A stretch of 64,000 nucleotides of DNA from CAVVGZ01 sp963841845 (GTDB lineage: Bacteria; Chloroflexota; Anaerolineae; Anaerolineales; Anaerolineaceae), in contig CAWJEG010000007.1 in NCBI GenBank assembly GCA_963841845.1, positions 496,001 through 560,000 of the forward strand, written 5' to 3'. The stretch's first letter is position 1. The number at the start of each line of letters is the position of its first letter. Positions 52,132-61,330 of the stretch are shown here, one piece after another. Below the pieces are notes generated by a model. It did not search any database and was not told the DNA's origin. It saw only the letters and a program-made list of their open reading frames with translations. A program made the position numbers and the translations under genes.

Positions 52132-52197
52132 GCGCCCTTTCCATTGAATACTGTGCAGACTGACCAAGCCAGGCACGGAAAGGGCGCTCTCTAATTA
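52132..52197 (+). terminator. Long-loop inverted repeat after the cupredoxin gene
   Basis: A perfect 11-bp inverted repeat, GCGCCCTTTCC with GGAAAGGGCGC, is separated by 44 bases and followed by TCTCTAATT. The long loop and weak T tract make it an unusual terminator. It could also be an RNA stem. Confidence 0.45.
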
Positions 52198-52350
52198 TCT
52201 AGCTGTAAATATTAATTCTGGAAATCAGCAGTAAGAATCTGGACATCCTTGCAATGGCCTTGTCCTTGCATGGATTTTTTTATTTAACCTGAAAGAACTA
52301 ACCAGCACGATTAAAATCCCGCTTCCTGAATGGTCGCTTCCCGGAACCGG

Positions 52351-54084
52351 CTAATCATCCCTGGTAATCTGCATCTGCCGCTGGTAAAGCTGCCAGTATA
52401 GGCCCTCACGGCCAAGCAGATCCTGGTGTCTGCCAACCTCAACAATTCGCCCGTTCTCCAGGGCAATAATCTTATTTGCATTTCGGATCGTGCTTAACCG
52501 GTGGGCAATTACCAGCGCAGTACGCCCTTCCAGGACAAATTCGAGTGCCTGTTGAATTAAATACTCTGCTTCTGCATCAACCGATGAAGTGGCCTCATCC
52601 AGGATCAGGATGGCAGGATTGATCAGGATGGCTCTTGCCAGAGCAAGGCGCTGTTTTTGGCCTCCGCTTAAGCGCACCCCGCGTTCGCCAATTTCCGTAT
52701 CATAACCCTCGGGCAGCTCTTGAATAAAATCATGGGCATACGCCGCCTTTGCAGCCTTTATAATTTCCTCATTGCCGGCATGCGGGTTACCGTAAGCCAG
52801 GTTATCTCGTACAGTCGTATTAAAAAGAAAAGTATCCTGCAGCACTACAGCAATTTGGTTGCGCAGGGATTCCATTGAGAATTTGCGCAGGTCAATCCCA
52901 TCCACCCGCACTACCCCGCACTGCGGGTCATAAAACCGGCACAGGAGATTGGCGATACTCGTCTTTCCAGCTCCGGATGGACCTACCAGGGCCACCGTTT
53001 CCCCGGGAAGGATTTTAAAACTGACCTCGTGCAAAACCTCCTCACCGGTCAGGTAAGCAAATGACACCCCCTCAAACTGCACTTCTCCCTTGATATCGGG
53101 CAGCTTAAGCGCACCAGGTGTCTCCCTCACTTCGATTGGGTGGTCTAACAATTCAAGAATCCGCTCACCGGCAGCAATTGCCTCCTGAAAAATATTATCG
53201 ATATCCACCAGCCGCCGTAGCGGGGCATACAAGAACTGCAGGTAGGAGATAAATGCAACCAGGCTGCCCAAAGTTAATGACCCGTTGATCACCATCACTG
53301 CCCCAACTCCCACCACAACCACACTGCTTAATTGGGAGAGTAGATCCATGCTCGGAAAAAATACGGACCAGGAGCGGATTCCTTTAACCTGGGTGTTGAA
53401 GTATCTGCGGCTGTCTGCAGAAAAACGGCCCAATTCCCGTTCTTCCTGGGCAAAAGCCTGGATGACCTTCATTCCGGAAAGATTATCCTGAAGCCTGGCA
53501 TTGATGTCTCCCAGCCGGTCACGGATTTGGCGGTAGATTGGCCGCACGCGCTTGTTGAAGGCGCGCAGCGATCCTGCCTGGATTGGTATCGGTATGAATA
53601 CAAGCAGCGCCAGCTGCCAGTTTATCCACAACAATATCCCAATTGTGCCCAGCAGTCGCACCAAATCCACAGCAAAAAAGGCAAATCCATGGGTTACAAA
53701 ATTTTCCATGGCATTCACATCGTTGGTTACCCTGGACATGATTTCTCCAGTGGATGTCTTTTCAAAAAAGGCCAGGGATAATCTCTGCAAATATGCGTAC
53801 AGTTTGACGCGCAAATCGAGGATGAATTTTCCCCCCAGGACATGCCGGAAATAATTATCGGCAACGTTTACCAGCTGTTGGAGTATGTAGAGCATCACCA
53901 GAAAGATAAGCAGGGGTGCCAGATTGGAGATGTCACCGGTGGCGATTACCCCATCAATGATTTCCCGCTGTACCAACGGTGGCACCAGATCCAGGGCAAT
54001 TCCGGTCAACAGCAGCACAATCACCAGGGACAGGTCTTTCCAATATGGTTTTAGCAGTACGGAAAATCGCCTCAGTACTTGCAA
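52351..54084 (-). CDS. ABC exporter half-transporter (MsbA/LmrA type)
   Basis: The protein of about 577 residues has six membrane helices followed by one ABC domain. The ABC domain has Walker A GPSGAGKTS near residue 365, Q-loop VLQDTFLFN, signature LSGGQKQRLALARA, Walker B ILILDEATSSVDAEAE and the switch His in VIAHRLSTI. It acts as a homodimer or with an unseen partner to export lipids, drugs or peptides. TTG 54084 is chosen because GAGGAG lies six bases before it. TTG 54114 is the upstream alternative, without such a site. Confidence 0.9.
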   Translation of the reverse strand: MQVLRRFSVLLKPYWKDLSLVIVLLLTGIALDLVPPLVQREIIDGVIATGDISNLAPLLIFLVMLYILQQLVNVADNYFRHVLGGKFILDLRVKLYAYLQRLSLAFFEKTSTGEIMSRVTNDVNAMENFVTHGFAFFAVDLVRLLGTIGILLWINWQLALLVFIPIPIQAGSLRAFNKRVRPIYRQIRDRLGDINARLQDNLSGMKVIQAFAQEERELGRFSADSRRYFNTQVKGIRSWSVFFPSMDLLSQLSSVVVVGVGAVMVINGSLTLGSLVAFISYLQFLYAPLRRLVDIDNIFQEAIAAGERILELLDHPIEVRETPGALKLPDIKGEVQFEGVSFAYLTGEEVLHEVSFKILPGETVALVGPSGAGKTSIANLLCRFYDPQCGVVRVDGIDLRKFSMESLRNQIAVVLQDTFLFNTTVRDNLAYGNPHAGNEEIIKAAKAAYAHDFIQELPEGYDTEIGERGVRLSGGQKQRLALARAILINPAILILDEATSSVDAEAEYLIQQALEFVLEGRTALVIAHRLSTIRNANKIIALENGRIVEVGRHQDLLGREGLYWQLYQRQMQITRDD

Positions 54085-54114
54085 GTTCAACTCCTCATCA
54101 GTTATAAGAATCAA

Positions 54115-54781
54115 TGTTTTTATAGGGGAATTTCATCCCATATAGTGTAGTCCTGTCATTATAACGCCCGGGATCAGGTAATCATGATGGGGGGTCAGCC
54201 CAATCCCGAAAAGATCAATCATGCTTGACCGGGCGCAGGAAGAAGGGAACCATCCGCTGTCCGGGTAGATAACATCCTGGAAAAGTCACACCATCGATTA
54301 TATAAGGAATTTACATGCCCTGGAAATGCATAAAATTCTATTTAACTGGATCCGGGATTACCCGGTTGTGGAAAAACGGCAGGATTTTTTCCCATTGTCC
54401 AGGCTGCAAGAATCATAGCCCCCTGAAGAACCTCGCTTTCCAATTTTTCGAAATCACATCCTGTCCTCAAGCAATTCATTCCGGAAGACTCAGGTTGGAA
54501 ATTTCTGAATTTCCATAATTTTCCTTACCAGCCTGAAGGGTGAGACACCCGATAAGCGGAGGAGAAATCATATGGATGCAATACCTTATACAAACCTGAG
54601 ATTAATTGGGTAATTTAGATATAATTAGACTACTTAGGGTTGCCAAATTTGTCAAAAAGCTTATTTACCTTACCGCAGATAAAAGGATTTGGTAAGCGTA
54701 TATAGGTTGACAGCATCAAAAATATATAAATATAGATCACCCTCCTGTTCATCTTTTATAAAAGACATCTGAGAACTGGGT
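54115..54781. other. Long intergenic region between the ABC exporter and msrP
   Basis: Nearly 670 bp without a recognisable gene. It contains a GGGTGAGACACCC hairpin at about 54539-54550 and a well-placed GGAGGAG before a 13-codon frame (54572-54613). A 67-codon frame at 54315-54518 lacks family features. The promoter of msrPQ lies at 54707-54736. A degraded gene or an sRNA could lie here, but I cannot support either. Confidence 0.4.
54707..54736 (+). promoter_or_regulatory. Promoter of msrPQ
   Basis: A perfect TTGACA (54707-54712) is separated by 18 bp from TATAGA (54731-54736), giving a leader of about 60 bases before ATG 54803. Confidence 0.5.
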
Positions 54782-54802
54782 TTGATCAAAGGAGCAAGAT
54801 AT

Positions 54803-55792
54803 ATGTCCAGGAATAAATATACCTACAATCCGGTAAAACCATCCGAAATCACCCCGGAGCAGCTCTATTTAAACCGGCGTAAGTTTATCAGCAGCCTGGG
54901 GATTACCAGTGCAGCTGCCTTCCTGGCAGCCTGTTCTCCACAGGCTTTCCAGCCCACAGCAACATTGGAAAATGCAACTGCGGTATCACCAGCGGGAGCA
55001 CAAACGAATATCTCCCCATCAACCACCGCGACGGTGGCCATGGATGAACCTCTGACAGAATATGAAGCTGTCACCAATTACAACAATTACTATGAATTTT
55101 CTTTAGATAAACAGGAGGTGGCCCCTCTCTCTGAAGGCTTTAAGACATCCCCATGGACCATTGAAGTTGGCGGCCTTGTCAACAAACCCCTCACTTTGGG
55201 GATGGAAGACCTCACTTTCCCGTCCGAGGAACGCATTTACCGTATGCGCTGCGTCGAAGGCTGGTCCATGGTGATCCCCTGGCTTGGTTTTCCGCTCCAC
55301 AAATTATTGGCTATGGCTGAACCGACCAGTGACGCAAAATTCGTCGCCTTCCAGACCCTGTACGACCCGGAGCAATATCCTGGTATGAAGAATCCATCAT
55401 TTCCGTGGCCGTATACAGAAGGATTGAGGCTGGATGAAGCCATGCATGATCTTACAATTCTTTCCACAGGCCTTTACGGTAAAGAACTGCTTCCCCAGAA
55501 CGGGGCACCTTTACGCCTGGTGGTACCCTGGAAATATGGTTTTAAGAGCATTAAATCAATAGTAAAAATTGATCTTGTTGACTCCCAGCCACCCACGTTG
55601 TGGAATACCGTTGCACCTAATGAGTATGGTTTTTACTCAAATGTGAATCCGGAAGTTGCACATCCGCGCTGGTCACAATCCAGTGAAAAACGTATTGGTG
55701 AGAATGGACGCAGGCCAACCCTTATGTTTAATGGCTATGCTGAGGATGTTGCTTACCTGTACGAGGGTATGGACCTGCAGGTTAATTATTGA
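54803..55792 (+). CDS. msrP: Protein-methionine-sulfoxide reductase catalytic subunit MsrP
   Basis: The molybdopterin enzyme of 329 residues repairs methionine sulfoxides outside the cytoplasm. It takes electrons from the heme protein MsrQ. It has a twin-arginine signal (NRRKFISSLG) and the molybdenum Cys in YRMRCVEGWSM. IPWLGFPLHKLLA, LPQNGAPLRLVVPWKYGFKSIKS and the closing FNGYAEDVAYLYEG match the known family closely. The signal ends in FLAAC, a lipobox, so this MsrP may be lipid-anchored after Tat export. ATG 54803 has GGAG eight bases before it. A TTG at 54782 is less likely. Confidence 0.95.
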   Translation: MSRNKYTYNPVKPSEITPEQLYLNRRKFISSLGITSAAAFLAACSPQAFQPTATLENATAVSPAGAQTNISPSTTATVAMDEPLTEYEAVTNYNNYYEFSLDKQEVAPLSEGFKTSPWTIEVGGLVNKPLTLGMEDLTFPSEERIYRMRCVEGWSMVIPWLGFPLHKLLAMAEPTSDAKFVAFQTLYDPEQYPGMKNPSFPWPYTEGLRLDEAMHDLTILSTGLYGKELLPQNGAPLRLVVPWKYGFKSIKSIVKIDLVDSQPPTLWNTVAPNEYGFYSNVNPEVAHPRWSQSSEKRIGENGRRPTLMFNGYAEDVAYLYEGMDLQVNY

Positions 55793-55798
55793 TCATTG

Positions 55799-56506
55799 AT
55801 GGACAGCATGAAACGAAACTTTAAATTTACAAGGCTCCAGCTTACGGTTCATATCCTTTCCTGGATACCGCTGCTGGTGCTCTTCTGGGATTATTTTGGG
55901 GATAACCTCGGGTTTTACCCGGCTCAGGAGGTTACTGCCCGTACGGGTAAACTGGCCTTGATTTTCCTGATGCTGTCCCTGTCCTGCACCCCGCTTTATA
56001 CCTTATCAAAATATTCACCTGTGGTAAAACTGCGCCGCCCGTTGGGGTTATATGCATTTCTTTATGCTTCACTCCACCTGCTTAGTTTTGCCGGTCTGGA
56101 TTACCAGTTTAATTGGGCTGAACTTCTCCCCTACCTCCTTGAAAAGCGCTACATCTTTGTAGGGATGGTCACATTCATCCTGTTGTTCCTTCTTGCCGTT
56201 ACCTCTTATAAATGGTGGATGGTCAAACTGGGAAAAAACTGGAAGCGGCTGCACCGCCTTGTGTACATCGCCGCTCCTCTGGCCATCCTTCACTTTGCCT
56301 GGGTTGTAAAAGGGAATCTATTCGGTTTATCCGGGGATATCATCCAACCCCTCCTGTTTTCCCTTCTGGCTGCCCTCTTATTAATCATGCGAATTCCTCC
56401 GGTTAAAAAAGCGATTATCGCTCAACGAAACCGGTACCTTCCCAGTAAAAAAATCGTGATAAGCACAAATTCCCGCATTAAGAAAACGGATACATCCATT
56501 CAGTGA
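55799..56506 (+). CDS. msrQ: Heme-binding membrane subunit MsrQ
   Basis: The 235-residue protein has about six helices with His residues placed to bind heme b (LQLTVHILSWIP, ASLHLLSF, KRLHRLVYIAAPLAILHFAW). MsrQ carries electrons from the quinone pool or a flavin reductase to MsrP. It begins six bases after the msrP stop, so both are made from one mRNA. A further in-frame ATG lies at 55808. It ends with a strongly basic tail. Confidence 0.93.
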   Translation: MDSMKRNFKFTRLQLTVHILSWIPLLVLFWDYFGDNLGFYPAQEVTARTGKLALIFLMLSLSCTPLYTLSKYSPVVKLRRPLGLYAFLYASLHLLSFAGLDYQFNWAELLPYLLEKRYIFVGMVTFILLFLLAVTSYKWWMVKLGKNWKRLHRLVYIAAPLAILHFAWVVKGNLFGLSGDIIQPLLFSLLAALLLIMRIPPVKKAIIAQRNRYLPSKKIVISTNSRIKKTDTSIQ

Positions 56507-56514
56507 AAATCCGC

Positions 56515-56558
56515 CAACAAACACCCCTGGAGGTTTTTATCTCCAGGGGTGCTTGTTG
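56515..56558 (+). terminator. Large hairpin after msrQ
   Basis: An 18-base arm (56515-56532) pairs with 56541-56558 at all but one or two positions, with an 8-base loop. It has no long T tract on the plus strand. It lies 8 bp after the msrQ stop and 60 bp before the convergent amidohydrolase stop. Confidence 0.65.
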
Positions 56559-56619
56559 AACCCGTGCCAGCAATAATTTTTTGGAAGATGTTATTTAATA
56601 ACGCTGCAATGGTAAAGTA

Positions 56620-57849
56620 TCACTTTACTATCTTTCCATTTTTTATCACCTGGTGGATGTTTTCCTCTTTTTGCAGCAGGGTAATATCCTTCAGCGGGTT
56701 TCCTGCAACAATCACCAGATCGGCCATTTTGCCTTCTTCGATTGTGCCGATTTTATTCTCCAGCCCAAGGCATTCAGCACCCACCCGGGTAGCCGCCTGG
56801 ATAGCCTCCATCGGCGTAAATCCACCCTTTACCAGTTCTGCCATCTCAAGTGCATTTTCTCCATGGTATATCCAGAATCCGGCATCGGTACCGGTCACAA
56901 TCTTTACACCGGCTTTCTTGGCTTTTTCCAGGGTAATCCACTTATCCTCATCATTCTTCATCAGCCACGCCCATTCCGCATCAGAGGAATCGATGGCTTC
57001 TTTTCCCATCGCTATCCCGCGTGAATTTGTGCTTAAGGTCGGTGTATAAAACACATTGCGCTGCAGCATGAGTTCGATATGTTCATCGCTCAGCCAGGGA
57101 CCATGCTCTACCGAGTCAATTCCTGCCCGCAGAGCATCTGTCAGCCCGGGGCCGCCCGAAGTGTGCGCCGCAACCCGTTTTCCCGCCCAGTGGGCTTCCT
57201 CGCAGATTGCAGCCATCTCCTCATAAGTCATCTCTTGATGCCACGGTGCCGCCAGGTTATGTATGGAACCCCCGCATGGATTGATTTTTAACAGATCTGC
57301 TCCGCGTTTGAGCTGCTCGCGTGCCGCCTTGCGGCATCCCCAGGGACCATCACCAACACCGGTACGGCCGCTGATGAAGACATCCGGGCTCCACTCAGCC
57401 TTATCCATATGCCCGCCAGTTACCGAAATCCCCTGCCCGCTCACCATCAGGGTTGGCCCCGGAAGGTATCCCTGATTAATGGCGTTTCGCAATGCCACAT
57501 CTACGTAGGATGGCGAGGAAAGGGATCGCAGAGTTGTGAAGCCCATGCGCAGGTCTTTTAATACAAAACTGTATGCCCACAGTGCCAGGGTTCCCTGCAG
57601 TTCCTTGAGGGCGTTGATCGAATAATTCTCATCCGGACCGCCCGGCGTGTGCACATGTACATGGCAGTCCACCATCCCGGGCATCACCGTCATATTGCCT
57701 GCATCAAGAACTTCTACTCCATCCTGTGCTTCGATCTGATCCAAAGGGGCAACCTTTTTGATCATTTTCCCATCAATCAGCACTGCCATATTAGAGTGAG
57801 GAATGGTGTTAACCCCATCGATGAGCATACCTGCCTTTATTAAAATCAT
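56620..57849 (-). CDS. Metal-dependent amidohydrolase (imidazolonepropionase/prolidase-like)
   Basis: The 409-residue TIM-barrel enzyme shows the first metal His pair in DCHVHVH near residue 65, the likely carboxylated Lys in DLLKINPCGG and the His residues in VAAHTSG and SVEHGPWL. The catalytic Asp is in VTGTDAG. Related proteins cleave peptides with Pro, or ring amides. The true substrate is unknown. ATG 57849 is fixed by GGAGGA four bases upstream. The frame is open up to 57924 and would then overlap the next gene. Confidence 0.88.
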   Translation of the reverse strand: MILIKAGMLIDGVNTIPHSNMAVLIDGKMIKKVAPLDQIEAQDGVEVLDAGNMTVMPGMVDCHVHVHTPGGPDENYSINALKELQGTLALWAYSFVLKDLRMGFTTLRSLSSPSYVDVALRNAINQGYLPGPTLMVSGQGISVTGGHMDKAEWSPDVFISGRTGVGDGPWGCRKAAREQLKRGADLLKINPCGGSIHNLAAPWHQEMTYEEMAAICEEAHWAGKRVAAHTSGGPGLTDALRAGIDSVEHGPWLSDEHIELMLQRNVFYTPTLSTNSRGIAMGKEAIDSSDAEWAWLMKNDEDKWITLEKAKKAGVKIVTGTDAGFWIYHGENALEMAELVKGGFTPMEAIQAATRVGAECLGLENKIGTIEEGKMADLVIVAGNPLKDITLLQKEENIHQVIKNGKIVK

Positions 57850-57886
57850 GCTTTCCTCCAGATTGTATGTGATATTTTCTTGCTGG

Positions 57887-58921
57887 TCACTGCAGTTCTT
57901 GCGGGATAAATTTTCCGTGGTCAATCACCTGAAGTTCATCCAGCCATAAACTTGAATCAAGACAGCACAAACCAAGGTGAGCCATGCTGACATTTTTACC
58001 CTTGAAATTTATATCATTATTGCTGCCAATCTCGATTTGGATATTGCCGTAATGGGCTTCAATATCGATACCCGCAACACCAGTTTCCGGGGTAATCGCT
58101 CTTACCAGGGCATGCCAATCCGCACGCTTGTCCGTACCCCAGGAAGTATGGCCTGCCTTGAGGGCGTTTTCATCATCATAGGCTTCTAAAAAGTTTTTAA
58201 TCAGCATAGCGTCCAGACCGCCTTTGATGTCAATAATCCTGGTTTCCCGGAACTTGATTTCCACCGGGCTTTCCATGTAGCGCCCAAAGGAGAAATTGGC
58301 GTCGCCCACATTGAGTACCAGCTTTCCTTCAACACTTCCTTCCATTTGGGCGGTCTCCACCATCCCGGCACCCCAGAAATCCAGGTGGCCAGGGACGTCG
58401 GCAACCCCGTAGTGAGCCAGGGCAGGGCGTCCCCCGCGTTCCATAACCAGGTCTGTACCAGCATCCGATTTAATTCGGATCTTATTTGCCTTGCCAAGCA
58501 GGCTTGCCCCGGCTTTTGTTCTCCTTATTACATCCGGGTGGGCGGTCAGCCGGTTAAGCACTTCCAGCGGAGAGACAACCATGATTGCCCGGGAACCCCT
58601 TTCCAGCGCTTTAGCCATTTGTTCGTGGTAATGCAGCCTGTAGGTGGTCATAAAAACAATCAGATCAGCCTCTTGCCAGGCACTGCCCATGGATTTTTTT
58701 GGCAGAGCATGGTTAAAAGGGAGAATTTGTTTGTAGGTATCTGCTCCCAATTCCAGGGCTGCCCCCAGGCAGGCATCTGAATAAACCGGATTGAACGCCG
58801 TATCCGTGATCACCAGGCATAGCTCATCCGCTGATAAATTGCACATGGAAAGCTGATAACGAAACAAACTCACTAATTCCACAGCAGCCGATGGGTTCAT
58901 CATACTTCGTCGGTTAGGCAT
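57887..58921 (-). CDS. M29-like aminopeptidase / NicX-type dioxygenase fold protein
   Basis: The 344-residue protein belongs to the group shared by M29 aminopeptidases and NicX (2,5-dihydroxypyridine dioxygenase). It has AGHTSWGTDKRADWH near residue 265, then AHYGNIQIEIGSNNDINFKG, and LGLCCLDSSLWLDE with a terminal IDHGKF. The metal ligands differ between the two subfamilies, and I cannot tell from sequence alone which applies. A Met-rich start with GAGGAG eight bases upstream fixes ATG 58921. The amidohydrolase follows 37 bp later in the same operon. Confidence 0.72.
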   Translation of the reverse strand: MPNRRSMMNPSAAVELVSLFRYQLSMCNLSADELCLVITDTAFNPVYSDACLGAALELGADTYKQILPFNHALPKKSMGSAWQEADLIVFMTTYRLHYHEQMAKALERGSRAIMVVSPLEVLNRLTAHPDVIRRTKAGASLLGKANKIRIKSDAGTDLVMERGGRPALAHYGVADVPGHLDFWGAGMVETAQMEGSVEGKLVLNVGDANFSFGRYMESPVEIKFRETRIIDIKGGLDAMLIKNFLEAYDDENALKAGHTSWGTDKRADWHALVRAITPETGVAGIDIEAHYGNIQIEIGSNNDINFKGKNVSMAHLGLCCLDSSLWLDELQVIDHGKFIPQELQ

Positions 58922-59097
58922 TATTGTTACTCCTCTAAATGGTTTTTTTATTGGGAAGGCTGAATGCTATCTCTATTAAGTGACGTCCTCTAAGCAAAAT
59001 AATTATGCCACATTTAATTCAACCGCGGACAGGATTTATGTCCAAAAACACCGCTTATGTACTATACTCACCTCCATTAAACGATGGAAATAATAAA

Positions 59098-59712
59098 ATG
59101 ATCTACCTCACCCAGGGCATCCTCTTAGGATTTTATGCTGCTTTCAGTCCGGGACCCTTCCAGGCTTTCCTTTTTTCGCAAACCTTAAGGATCGGCTGGA
59201 AACGAACTCTGCCGGCTGCCTTTGCTCCGCTGTTCTCCGATGGCCCAATCATTGCATTATTCCTTTTTATCCTTTCGGAGTCTCCATCACTGGTAGTAAA
59301 TACCCTCCGCCTGGTTGGCGGCTTCTTCCTGCTTTACCTGGCCTGGGAAGCATATCGCACCACGAAAATCCATCTGGAAAAATCCGATCTCAGCACCAAT
59401 CCTGCCGATGCCAGCCTGATTAAAGCCATCCTGATGAACTTCTTCAATCCCAACGTATATATTTTCTGGGGTACCATCGGGGCAACCATTGTCCTGTCCG
59501 GGTGGGAGCAGTCCCCGATGGCAGGCTGGAGCTTTCTGATCGGGTTTTATTTAACAATCATCCCTTCGTTAGCCCTCCTGATAACCCTTTTCGGCACTGC
59601 AGGTCGGCTTGATGAAAAATTCCGCCGCCGCATTGGTATTCTCCTGGCGGCTGTATTATTCGGTTTTGGTATTTACCAGATCTGGCAGGGCTTGCTAATC
59701 CTGCTCAAATAA
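59098..59712 (+). CDS. LysE family exporter, copy 1
   Basis: The 204-residue membrane protein has about six helices. It has the family start MIYLTQGILLGFYAAFSPGP, and the later NPNVYIFWG motif is conserved in its neighbour. LysE/RhtB proteins export amino acids and related small molecules. ATG 59098 is chosen over 59005 because it gives the same length and N terminus as copy 2. GGAAAT lies upstream. It pairs with copy 2 after 20 bp. Confidence 0.9.
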   Translation: MIYLTQGILLGFYAAFSPGPFQAFLFSQTLRIGWKRTLPAAFAPLFSDGPIIALFLFILSESPSLVVNTLRLVGGFFLLYLAWEAYRTTKIHLEKSDLSTNPADASLIKAILMNFFNPNVYIFWGTIGATIVLSGWEQSPMAGWSFLIGFYLTIIPSLALLITLFGTAGRLDEKFRRRIGILLAAVLFGFGIYQIWQGLLILLK

Positions 59713-59732
59713 CCTCACCATTAGGAGATCGC

Positions 59733-60347
59733 ATGGTTTATCTTTCCCAGGGTATTGTGTTAGCCTTGTATGCTGCCATCCTCCCCGGACCTTTCCAGGC
59801 TTTCTTGCTTTCAAAATCCCTGCAGAATGGCTGGCGCCACACCCTGCCGCTTGCATTTGTACCGCTGCTCACCGACCTGCCTGTCATGCTGTTAATGCTG
59901 GGATTGTTGGCGCAGGTGCCTGCCTGGCTGTTGGATTACCTTCGCTTTGCAGGAGGGATATATCTCCTCTATTTAGCCTGGAACACCCTTCAAAGATATA
60001 AAGCGCCAGCTGATCCTGCCGGTAATCTACCGCAATCAAGCCAGCGCGGCTTCTTTCAATCCATATTAATTAATTACTTGAATCCAAATGTCTACATATT
60101 TTGGGGGACAGTCGCAGTGCCTATCATTTTAAAAGGCCTTGAATCCTCAACTGCTCAAGGAATATCTTTCATCCTTAGTTTTTACATCACCCTCGAAATT
60201 ACTTTGGCAGTCCTTATTTTTTCCTTTGGCTCCGTGGGGCAATTAAATCCTAGGATCCAGCGTTTTCTGGGTTTGTTCCTCACTCTTTTATTATTGAGTT
60301 TTGGTGCATACATGATCTGGCAAAGTGTAAATATATGGACAGCCTGA
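59733..60347 (+). CDS. LysE family exporter, copy 2
   Basis: The 204-residue paralog of the preceding gene has the same size, the same ends (YLSQGIVLALYAAILPGP and the C-terminal MIWQ) and the conserved NPNVYIFWG motif. TTAGGAGATC lies before the ATG. Two tandem copies could form a heteromer or specialise on different substrates. Divergence is clear, so the duplication is not recent. Confidence 0.9.
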   Translation: MVYLSQGIVLALYAAILPGPFQAFLLSKSLQNGWRHTLPLAFVPLLTDLPVMLLMLGLLAQVPAWLLDYLRFAGGIYLLYLAWNTLQRYKAPADPAGNLPQSSQRGFFQSILINYLNPNVYIFWGTVAVPIILKGLESSTAQGISFILSFYITLEITLAVLIFSFGSVGQLNPRIQRFLGLFLTLLLLSFGAYMIWQSVNIWTA

Positions 60348-60433
60348 GGAACAGATTGGATTCGCAGCACTGGTGCATTGTTCTTATAGTCTGGTCAGAT
60401 CAACGAGATGCAGCCAGGTGTTGCAAACATCAC

Positions 60434-61330
60434 CTAAGAGATTAAAAAAATCATCATAACCCCCGCAATCGATAGAATTGTCCCCAGGACAGCGCGCCAG
60501 CTGACATATTCCTTATAACCAAATTTTATAATCGGTAGCAGGATGATTGGCGAGAGTGCCATCAGCGTGGAAGCGATTCCTACAAAAGTTTTTTGGACTG
60601 CCATCATGGAAAGCCAGACACCAATAAATGGCCCTATGACTGTGCCCATTGCGGTGTTGCGAAAAGCAGAAGGGAAACGCCGCATGCTATGAAAGGTCTG
60701 GCTCGCACTTCCGGTTAAGATGGCTATCCCCCAGATGGTGGTAAAGCCGACTACCGTACGGATTGTCACCGCTGAAAGGACAGAGAAATCCCCTGCCATC
60801 CCCAGCTTTGCCAGTACCAGCCCGGTAGCCTGGCCCGCAGCAGCTCCAAATGCGCAGAGGATCCCGAGCACATAGCTGCGGCGGTGATTTGCCGCCAGGT
60901 TTCCTTCACCGCGTTCCATCACAACAATGGATATTCCGCTGATGGTCAGGCATATCCCGGCAATCACGCCTGTGCTCAAGTGTTCCCCCAGGAATATCCA
61001 GGCAATCATACTGCTGATCACCGGAGCAGTCGCCATGATCAGGAACGGGATGCGCACCCCCAAAAATACGAACGACTGGAAAAGAAGGGTATCACTGATA
61101 ACCAGGCCGGAGATTCCCGATAATGCCAGCCAGAACCAGCGCTCTTTCCCTGCCTCAAATGGAATCAAGCTGCCTTCAATAATTAAGTGAGTCAGCAGGA
61201 ATAAAACCAATGCCAGCATCAACCGGATGCGGTTGACCGGCAGGGAGCCGACTTTTTTTCCGGCAGCCGTAAAGAAGATCCCGCTGAACGCCCAGCAAAA
61301 TGACGTTAACAGGGCAGCAATTTCACCCAT
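60434..61330 (-). CDS. EamA/DMT family transporter
   Basis: The 298-residue protein has ten hydrophobic helices in two EamA repeats, each of about 140 residues. Substrate families include amino acids, nucleotide-sugars and drugs. The middle cytoplasmic loop (GEGNLAANHRRS) separates the two halves. It is convergent with the LysE pair and lies 182 bp downstream of gatB on the same strand. Confidence 0.87.
   Translation of the reverse strand: MGEIAALLTSFCWAFSGIFFTAAGKKVGSLPVNRIRLMLALVLFLLTHLIIEGSLIPFEAGKERWFWLALSGISGLVISDTLLFQSFVFLGVRIPFLIMATAPVISSMIAWIFLGEHLSTGVIAGICLTISGISIVVMERGEGNLAANHRRSYVLGILCAFGAAAGQATGLVLAKLGMAGDFSVLSAVTIRTVVGFTTIWGIAILTGSASQTFHSMRRFPSAFRNTAMGTVIGPFIGVWLSMMAVQKTFVGIASTLMALSPIILLPIIKFGYKEYVSWRAVLGTILSIAGVMMIFLIS

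Noticed and set aside
52132..52197. Terminal inverted repeats of a miniature transposable element
   Set aside because: The element would be only 66 bp, and no flanking target duplication is visible.
54315..54518. 67-codon open frame in the long intergenic region
   Set aside because: The protein has no recognisable domain, and the frame is not preceded by a ribosome site.
54530..54570. Molybdenum-cofactor or other riboswitch before msrP
   Set aside because: There is a small GGGTGAGACACCC hairpin, but I could not match the conserved core of any riboswitch class, and it lies before the predicted promoter.
54572..54613. 13-codon leader peptide with GGAGGAG in front
   Set aside because: The ribosome site is good, but the frame lies upstream of the predicted msrP promoter, and the peptide has no attenuation-type codon run.
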